A DNA stretch of 36,984 bases. Source: Nitrospinaceae bacterium UBA7883. Its GTDB lineage: Bacteria; Nitrospinota_A; UBA7883. Positions 32,069-36,984 of the stretch are shown here, piece after piece (the stretch's first letter is position 1; every line of letters begins with the position of its first letter). Made by a program: the position numbers and the translations under genes. The notes below the pieces were generated by a model. That model saw only the letters and a list, made by a program, of their open reading frames with translations. It searched no databases and was not told the origin of the DNA. Where the stretch lies: contig DLRR01000025.1 in the NCBI GenBank assembly GCA_002500605.1, positions 1 through 36,984 on the forward strand, in the 5' to 3' direction.

Positions 32069-32698
32069 TTGGACTGGTCAAACATTACTGTCTCCGTCAT
32101 GGGTATGACCTTAGGGCTCTCTGCGGGCTTCTATCCAGGCCCACTAACTGCACTGGTAATTTCAGAAACCCTTGCCAGGGGGCTTCGTGGAGGAGTTGGC
32201 GTGTCCATCGCTCCACTGGTAACAGATTTCCCAATAATTATAGGATCAATATACATTGTTTCAGTAATGGCCAAAACTGACGGCCTGTTAGCTTTAATAA
32301 CGTTAGCTGGTGGGTTTTTCCTTTTATATTTAGCTTGGAACGGTTTACGGCAGAGCAATTTAGAACCAAAGAAATACCAATCAGGGTCTACCTCTCTAGC
32401 AAGAGCTGTAGTAGCAAATGCACTAAATCCAAATCCTTATATGTTCTGGATAACTATAGGAGCTCCTATCTGCATAGAATCATTCCAACAATCTCACCTT
32501 GCCATAATTCTGTTTTTATCTGGATTTTATCTCTGCCTTGTTGGCTCTAAAATATCGATGGCCATCTTAGTCAGCCAGTCTAAGGCTTTATTGAGAGGAG
32601 CAATATACAGGTTAGTGATGACAATATTAGCTTTTTTACTAACTGTTTATGCAGGTATATTTATTTATAAAGGCCTCGTAGGTCTACATATTTTGTAG
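32069..32698 (+). CDS. LysE/RhtB-family amino-acid exporter (209 aa)
   Basis: Small inner-membrane protein with about six hydrophobic segments and LysE-type motifs: GLSAGFYPGPLTALVISETLARG near residue 15, where the family usually has G-x-x-PGP, and ARAVVANALNPNPYMFW near residue 115. Members export amino acids or related metabolites; the substrate here cannot be told. The start is a TTG supported by AGAGGAA at 32056-32062; no ATG nearby would keep the first helix whole. It converges with kdsD. Confidence 0.85.
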   Translation: MDWSNITVSVMGMTLGLSAGFYPGPLTALVISETLARGLRGGVGVSIAPLVTDFPIIIGSIYIVSVMAKTDGLLALITLAGGFFLLYLAWNGLRQSNLEPKKYQSGSTSLARAVVANALNPNPYMFWITIGAPICIESFQQSHLAIILFLSGFYLCLVGSKISMAILVSQSKALLRGAIYRLVMTILAFLLTVYAGIFIYKGLVGLHIL

Positions 32699-32726
32699 CC
32701 ATAAATTCATTAAATAGGGAATTGGC

Positions 32727-33713
32727 TCATAGATGGCTTCTTATAACATCGTGTAGCCTTAGCATACCCACTGGTCTACCAGAATTGTCCACAACAGGTA
32801 AAACAGATAATTGCATATCTCGATTTTCCATGATTTCAATTGCCTCAGCTGCCGAAGCTTGAAGAGAAATTACAGTAGGATTTTTGGTCATAACCTCACC
32901 TGTTTGGTGGTCTAAGGGACTGTTGTCATCGCTTATCATAAATCGTTTTAGGTCACCATCAGTCAGCATGCCAACAAGCTTGCCATCACCATCCACAATA
33001 CTTATACCACCTAGCCTGCTCTCTACTAACGCAACAACTGCCTCTCGCAATGGTGCTTGCTGTCCGATTCTTGGGTTTGATTCTTCATTGATCATGTTTG
33101 CTACTGTTCCAGTTAGCATCTTTCCTAACCTGCCCGCCGGGTGGAAAGCGGCAAAGTCCGATGTGGTGAACTCGTTAGCTATTATTAATGCAGCGGCCAA
33201 AGCGTCGCCTATAGCCATAGTGGTAGTGGATGATGTCATTGGAGCAAGGTTTAGCGGACAACCTTCATTTGTCACCAACATGGGTAAAGTAACATCGGCA
33301 CCGCTACTTAGGGCACTGTCAGCATTGTTTGTAATTGCAATAATCTTGTTTCCCTGTTTTTGTAAATGAGGAAGTATGCCTAGTATTTCACGGGTTTCGC
33401 CGCTCTTTGAAATTAGCACAACTGGGTCTTCGAAGCGAATGGCACCAAGATCACCATGCAATGCATCGGTTGCATGAACACATGTAGATGGTGATCCCAC
33501 GCTTGTCAGTGTTGCAGCAATCTTTTGACCTACTATGCCTGATTTCCCAATCCCTATCAGGTAAATAATACCTTGGCTTTCGTGGAGGATCTCTACCACC
33601 TGAGCAAAATCCTGTGATTTCGTCACAAGTTCCAGCCGATGTAAGGCTTGTGCACCCTCTCGTGTAACATTTGAGGCTGCCTCAATGGCGGCAATTAATT
33701 TATCTTTATCCAT
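32727..33713 (-). CDS. kdsD: Arabinose 5-phosphate isomerase (KdsD/KpsF type), 328 aa
   Basis: Converts ribulose 5-phosphate to arabinose 5-phosphate, the first step of Kdo synthesis for LPS. A SIS sugar-isomerase domain (residues about 1-195) is followed by two CBS domains (about 205-325). The active-site residues of the family are visible: Lys in IGIGKSGIVGQK, Glu in SKSGETREI, Glu in NEGCPLNLAP, and His in DFAAFHPAG. The motif is HPAGRLGK rather than the usual HPGGALGR, a small change. The rest of the Kdo pathway is not in the window. Fits the presence of LptD. Confidence 0.94.
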   Translation of the reverse strand: MDKDKLIAAIEAASNVTREGAQALHRLELVTKSQDFAQVVEILHESQGIIYLIGIGKSGIVGQKIAATLTSVGSPSTCVHATDALHGDLGAIRFEDPVVLISKSGETREILGILPHLQKQGNKIIAITNNADSALSSGADVTLPMLVTNEGCPLNLAPMTSSTTTMAIGDALAAALIIANEFTTSDFAAFHPAGRLGKMLTGTVANMINEESNPRIGQQAPLREAVVALVESRLGGISIVDGDGKLVGMLTDGDLKRFMISDDNSPLDHQTGEVMTKNPTVISLQASAAEAIEIMENRDMQLSVLPVVDNSGRPVGMLRLHDVIRSHL

Positions 33714-33812
33714 ACAAAATTTTAGTTAATACTTTAAGGTAGCCAATTATACTTATTTTTGCACAGCTGGGAACTGCAATAGATTAGAATTTGGGCTATT
33801 GAGGCAATTATT

Positions 33813-34493
33813 TTGAATAGATACGGGCGACGGAAACAAGGAATCAAGATTATTACCACGTTACGGAAGGTAATAATGACTACCGGTGTATTATCTTTAC
33901 TCGTAATAGGAATAGCATTTACTGGCAATGAGCGAATAGCCGTCAAATGGCTTTCCAGTGTAGATTACAAAAGCGATTGCGACTTTATAGTACTGCTACC
34001 AGCAGGACCTATTCCAAACCCAACAATGCTAACCAGAATAGTAGTTGCTTCCAGAGAATTTAAGAAAAACCCACAAGCAAAGATTATTATTTCGCTTGTG
34101 GCAGATCCGCCTTTAGAAAGTTCAAGCATATGGGAAATAAGGGACGAACTAATTCTTCGCGGAGTAGTGAAAGAAAATATATTTCTGGAGATTAAAGCCA
34201 GGAATACGGCAGAACACGCGAAGTACGTTAAAGAAACTAGGTTAATTGATCCTATCAAACACAGCTTTCTTATAGTAACTTCACCGCTTCATATGCGAAG
34301 GTCTGTTATGGCTTTTAAGGCGGTTGGTTTCAGCCATATATACGGTACAACCGGATTGAAGGCTCCGCCCAAAGAAAACCTTGGTTGGGGTCAGTTTTTC
34401 CGGTATGACATATGGAATGCGCTGCATACGGAAATTGGTATAATGCGTGAGATTGTTGCCATAATTTATTATAAAGTCACTGGTAAAGCCTGA
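33813..34493 (+). CDS. DUF218 family membrane-anchored protein (YdcF/ElyC/SanA-like), 226 aa
   Basis: N-terminal basic stretch and one membrane helix (residues about 20-40), then a DUF218 domain: FIVLLPAGPIPNPTMLTRI, a REFKKNPQAKIIIS strand, LILRGVVKENIFLEIKARNTAEHA (the family's E-x-x-S/A-x-NT-x-E stretch) and FLIVTSPLHMRRSVMAFKAVG (T-S-x-x-H-x-x-R). The family includes ElyC, linked to envelope integrity; enzymatic role unproven. The start is a TTG with GAGG at 33801-33804, eight bases upstream; an ATG further in would cut off part of the helix. It stands alone, divergent from kdsD. Confidence 0.8.
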   Translation: MNRYGRRKQGIKIITTLRKVIMTTGVLSLLVIGIAFTGNERIAVKWLSSVDYKSDCDFIVLLPAGPIPNPTMLTRIVVASREFKKNPQAKIIISLVADPPLESSSIWEIRDELILRGVVKENIFLEIKARNTAEHAKYVKETRLIDPIKHSFLIVTSPLHMRRSVMAFKAVGFSHIYGTTGLKAPPKENLGWGQFFRYDIWNALHTEIGIMREIVAIIYYKVTGKA

Positions 34494-34788
34494 CAGATCG
34501 TATTTACCATTAAATTCCCTATCTAAGCAATAGCGAAAGAACAATTGTATTTTCGACGCAAGCTCCTGTGGTAACAACGATTTTAGTAGATCATAGCACC
34601 GGGAACCATTTAAGCCCCACAACAAATTGCTAACAGTATGATTGAGTGAATTACAGCGTCGATATTGGTATTCAGAACTAGTGAAATTTAATGATTGCCC
34701 TTTGAATCAAGAAGGGATAACTTTGGCATGTGGGATTTATTTTTGTTTCCAAACTGCAGTCTGTTTAATTGCTGAGGAGGAAGTAAGC

Positions 34789-35310
34789 ATGTCACAAGAA
34801 AAATTAAAAAATGCAATAACAGGTGTGATTGGAGCCTTCACCGAAAACCCGGATGCCGCCAAAGCCGTTTTTAGAGCCAACACTGAACTCGTCGAGAATC
34901 TTCAATGCACCGGGACAATAAGGGATTTTGCTCCGTACACAATAGACGAGCCAAAAGCAATCGGTGGCGCTGACACTGGCCCCAATCCGTTGGAATTATT
35001 GTGTCTGGCCGTAGGTACCTGTCAGGAAATTATGTATGGGGCGTATGCAGCTGTGATGGGAATTCCACTGGATGAATGCAAAGTTAGTGTTAAGGGATAT
35101 CTCGACTTTAGAGGTCTGCTCAGCATGGATCCAGACACTCCCTCCGGTTTTTCGAAAGTACAATTCGAAACCACAATCAAGAGCCCCGCAGATGATGAAG
35201 CTCTCAAGCAGCTTGTGGCCACGGTAGAGAGCCATTGTCCTGTTATGGACTGCCTGCAACGCCCAATCGAAGTGACTGGCAAGGTGAGCATAAACGGAAC
35301 AACAATGTAA
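34789..35310 (+). CDS. OsmC/Ohr family protein (173 aa)
   Basis: Peroxide-reducing or related redox protein. Candidate redox Cys residues are Cys78 (AVGTCQEIMYG) and Cys150 (VESHCPVMDCL), matching the two positions of OsmC and Ohr; the context GADTGPNPLELLCLAVGTC is typical of OsmC-like proteins. I place the start at the ATG at 34789, which has an excellent GAGGAGG ribosome binding site and gives MSQEKLKNAITG. The open frame extends 49 codons upstream to a TTG at 34642, but that part has no OsmC similarity and no ribosome binding site, so 34494-34788 is treated as leader and intergenic sequence. A strong terminator follows the stop. Confidence 0.88.
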   Translation: MSQEKLKNAITGVIGAFTENPDAAKAVFRANTELVENLQCTGTIRDFAPYTIDEPKAIGGADTGPNPLELLCLAVGTCQEIMYGAYAAVMGIPLDECKVSVKGYLDFRGLLSMDPDTPSGFSKVQFETTIKSPADDEALKQLVATVESHCPVMDCLQRPIEVTGKVSINGTTM

Positions 35311-35325
35311 AAAATTGCAGATAGC

Positions 35326-35358
35326 AAAAAGGTCGACCGTTATGGTCGACCTTTTTTT
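35326..35358. terminator. Strong bidirectional rho-independent terminator
   Basis: A perfect 13-bp stem (AAAAAGGTCGACC pairing with GGTCGACCTTTTT) with a five-base loop and seven T residues at 35352-35358. On the minus strand it also ends in a T-run, so it can stop transcription from both sides. It ends osmC, 16 bases after its stop codon, and could serve the small minus-strand frames to its right. Confidence 0.93.
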
Positions 35359-35429
35359 ATTGGCATTACTAGAATAGATATGCAGCCTATTGCAATCTAA
35401 AAATCTTCAAAATCATCCATGGGGATAAC

Positions 35430-35543
35430 TTAATCTGCATCCCTTGATTTTTTGGTAACTACTGGCCTGGTCTCAGAGGCAAGTCGTGCCTTGAAGGCAG
35501 GTACCGGTTTAATATCACTAGACCCATCGTTAATCATTGTCAT
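35430..35543 (-). CDS. Possible small protein (37 aa), unrecognised
   Basis: Minus-strand ATG frame encoding MTMINDGSSDIKPVPAFKAR and then 17 more residues ending KKSRDAD. It begins directly after the stop codon of the next frame upstream (TAA then ATG), an arrangement typical of translational coupling, and ends 72 bases before a terminator that works on this strand. Composition is polar and Pro/Lys-rich with no known domain. Too short for firm calling. Confidence 0.3.
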   Translation of the reverse strand: MTMINDGSSDIKPVPAFKARLASETRPVVTKKSRDAD

Positions 35544-35735
35544 TTAGGTTGGAGGCGGCAGCGACCTCTGCCACACAAAATCAGTCATATTCTTTACTCC
35601 TGTAACGACACCATTTAATACCTCTCCAACCTTATTTGCTATTTGGTTTCCATCCAAAGCCCTGGAGCCAGCGTCCTCTATTTTGTTTCCGTTTAAGTAT
35701 GTATAATCTGCATATAAATTAATAGGGAATGGCTT
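35544..35735 (-). pseudogene. Possible small-gene remnant (up to 68 codons), unrecognised
   Basis: Minus-strand frame open from 35750 down to a TAA at 35544. The part beyond 35735 lies antisense to the start of thiD. It reads protein-like: NGNKIEDAGSRALDGNQIAN, KVGEVLNGVVTGVKNMTDFV, WQRSLPPPT. No ATG or GTG lies near its front; a TTG at 35657 would give 37 aa. It may be the C-terminal end of a gene whose front was lost, perhaps when thiD came to its present position. The family is not recognised. With the 37-aa frame behind it and the bidirectional terminator, it is a plausible but unproved transcription unit. Confidence 0.3.
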
Positions 35736-36533
35736 GTGAAATATATTGCATTAACCATTGCAGGGTCTGACTCTAGTGGCGGGGCCGGGATTCAAGCAGA
35801 CTTGAAAACCTTTTCCGCCTTAGGAGTTTATGGAACATCAGCGATAACTGCACTAACCGCACAAAATACTGTTACGGTATCGGGAGTTCATCCAGCCCCA
35901 TCAAAATTTATTGCACTGCAAATAGAAACAACCCTAGATGATATTCCAGCTGGTGCAGTAAAAACTGGAATGCTTTACAACACAGAAATTATTAAAACTG
36001 TTGGAGATACTTTAGAGAAGCGTAATCAGAACAACATAGTGGTAGATCCAGTAATGATAGCAAAAAGTGGCGATGAGCTGCTAAATGGCGAAGCCGTTCC
36101 CGTGTTGCGCTCATTTCTACTTCCCATATCTACTGTGGTTACCCCAAATTTGCCAGAAGCGGAAAGGCTAACCGGCATTACGATAAAAACTCTAGAAGAT
36201 ATGAAAGAGGCTGCCCTTAAAATAATAAAAATGGGAGCATTGTCAGTTGTAATTAAAGGAGGACACATGAGCGGATCCAAGCTTGTAGATGTATTGCTTC
36301 ATAAAGACAAGTTTACATTCTTTAAGCGGGATCGTATTAACACAACACATACTCACGGAACTGGCTGTACTTTTTCCGCTGCCATTGCTGCAGGATTAGC
36401 TAAAGGTTTGTCGATCCCGGATGCGGTCAAAGAAGCAGAAGAGTATATTGAGGGTTGCATAAGAGCCTCCACTTCTTTGGGTCACGGTCACGGCCCAGTA
36501 AATCATTTCTTTAAGCATTGGCCTTTAGGTTAA
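35736..36533 (+). CDS. thiD: Hydroxymethylpyrimidine/phosphomethylpyrimidine kinase, 265 aa
   Basis: Phosphorylates HMP and HMP-P in thiamine synthesis. Ribokinase-like fold with the family motifs: IAGSDSSGGAGIQADLKTF near the N-terminus, TPNLPEAERLTG in the middle, IKGGHMSG, and the anion-hole motif with catalytic Cys in HGTGCTFSAAIAAGLAKG. Length is normal. Start is GTG with AGGGA at 35724-35728, seven bases upstream. I looked for a TPP riboswitch in the 200 bases before it and saw none. No other thi genes are in the window, so it may serve salvage or work with genes elsewhere. Confidence 0.95.
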   Translation: MKYIALTIAGSDSSGGAGIQADLKTFSALGVYGTSAITALTAQNTVTVSGVHPAPSKFIALQIETTLDDIPAGAVKTGMLYNTEIIKTVGDTLEKRNQNNIVVDPVMIAKSGDELLNGEAVPVLRSFLLPISTVVTPNLPEAERLTGITIKTLEDMKEAALKIIKMGALSVVIKGGHMSGSKLVDVLLHKDKFTFFKRDRINTTHTHGTGCTFSAAIAAGLAKGLSIPDAVKEAEEYIEGCIRASTSLGHGHGPVNHFFKHWPLG

Positions 36534-36581
36534 TTGACACCTATTCGTTGTGGATTTGATGGTCAGATAACAGGACCTATT

Positions 36582-36984
36582 CTAATTTTTTCCCTTCGCT
36601 TTCATGCCTGCTTTTTCTTGCGTAGCCGCTTTGCGATACCATTTGGCTGCTTCTTTAGAACTCTGTGGAACTCCATTACCAAACTCATACATCAGCCCAA
36701 GACTATACTGTGCATCAGCTTTACCCTGTTCTGCTGCCATGCGATACCATTTGACAGCTTCTTTGTAGTCTAGTACAACGCCAAAACCGTCACTGTACAT
36801 CAGCCCAAGACTATACTGTGCATCAGCTTTACCCTGTTCTGCTGCCATGCGATACCATTTGACAGCTTCTTTGTAGTCCTGTGTGACTCCATGCCCCGCG
36901 TGAAGCAATTTTCCTAGGCGATACTGTGCATCAGCTTTACCCTGTTCTGCTGCCATGCGATACCACTTGACAGCTTCTTTATAG
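36582..36984 (-). CDS. Sel1-repeat (TPR-like) protein, C-terminal part only
   Basis: The frame runs off the right edge, so the N-terminus is outside the window; an internal ATG at 36956 is not the likely start, because the repeat pattern continues through it. Three full 36-residue Sel1 repeats are visible, each of the type YKEAVKWYRMAAEQGKADAQ then YSLGLMY and a GxGV turn. A shortened unit with SKEAAKWYRKAATQEKAGMK ends the protein in a basic tail. Sel1 repeats are helical protein-binding scaffolds, often in exported or envelope proteins. Target unknown. Confidence 0.9.
   Translation of the reverse strand, partial: YKEAVKWYRMAAEQGKADAQYRLGKLLHAGHGVTQDYKEAVKWYRMAAEQGKADAQYSLGLMYSDGFGVVLDYKEAVKWYRMAAEQGKADAQYSLGLMYEFGNGVPQSSKEAAKWYRKAATQEKAGMKAKGKN
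36688..36984 (-). repeat. 108-bp tandem repeats coding Sel1 units
   Basis: The block 36688-36770 is identical over 83 bases to 36796-36878, an offset of exactly 108 bases (36 codons). A further partial copy starts near 36920 and matches over about 45 bases before one substitution. Identity at DNA level, not only in protein, points to recent copying or gene conversion. Confidence 0.9.

Noticed and set aside
34281..34625. 114-codon minus-strand frame over the end of the DUF218 gene and the following gap
   Set aside because: About two thirds is antisense to a real gene; the remaining part shows no domain or ribosome binding site.
35359..35735. TPP riboswitch upstream of thiD
   Set aside because: The conserved CUGAGA and ACCUGAUC-type elements of the thi box were not found on the plus strand.

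Overview
The window reads as a contiguous chromosome segment of a diderm (Gram-negative) bacterium with an AT-leaning genome. Outer-membrane and LPS genes are present (LptD, the Kdo-pathway isomerase KdsD, a lipoprotein and several exported proteins). Menaquinone is probably made by the futalosine route (MqnC). A DUF1015 protein, a PASTA protein just before rpe, an EF-G II paralogue and a MerR-like regulator give the set a 'deltaproteobacterial' flavour (Desulfobacterota, SAR324 or a neighbouring lineage). No ribosomal RNA is present to settle the taxonomy, so this placement is inference. Nearly everything is single-copy housekeeping content. No phage, transposase or CRISPR array was seen.

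Layout. Positions 1-51 hold the 5' part of a tRNA-Arg(UCU) on the minus strand. Positions 297-16403 carry a plus-strand run: citrate synthase, a 487-bp gene-free gap, lptD, a membrane-anchored GltB-like FMN protein, a beta-propeller protein, tgt-hemW, an M16 peptidase pair (one catalytic, one inactive lipoprotein), a tandem pair of CorC/CNNM-type membrane proteins and mqnC. Positions 16659-22395 continue on plus with an EF-G paralogue, a MerR-type regulator, a DUF1015 protein, engB and an ArsM-like methyltransferase. Positions 22477-27091 are on minus: gyrA, serS, tRNA-Ser(UGA) and an unrecognised acidic protein.

The most unusual stretch is 27414-28214. It holds three adjacent remnants of bacterial microcompartment (BMC) shell genes: a PduT-type BMC-T reduced to its C-terminal domain, a EutN/CcmL-type BMC-P interrupted by a one-base frameshift, and a second BMC-P cut to its first 49 codons. 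A perfect 21-bp tandem duplication lies between the two BMC-P remnants. All three kinds of damage in one short locus, with no enzyme genes around it, point to a decayed microcompartment operon.

The right part (28464-36984) returns to ordinary genes: PASTA protein-rpe, an orphan OppD-type ATPase, a DUF2284 metal protein, a LysE-type exporter, kdsD, a DUF218 protein, an OsmC protein with a very strong bidirectional terminator, two tiny minus-strand reading frames, thiD, and the end of a Sel1-repeat gene whose 108-bp repeats are nearly identical at DNA level.

Start codons were revised where an internal codon fits the ribosome binding site or family better (beta-propeller protein, engB, PASTA protein, OsmC protein). 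Functional calls rest on motifs read by eye; no database search was run.
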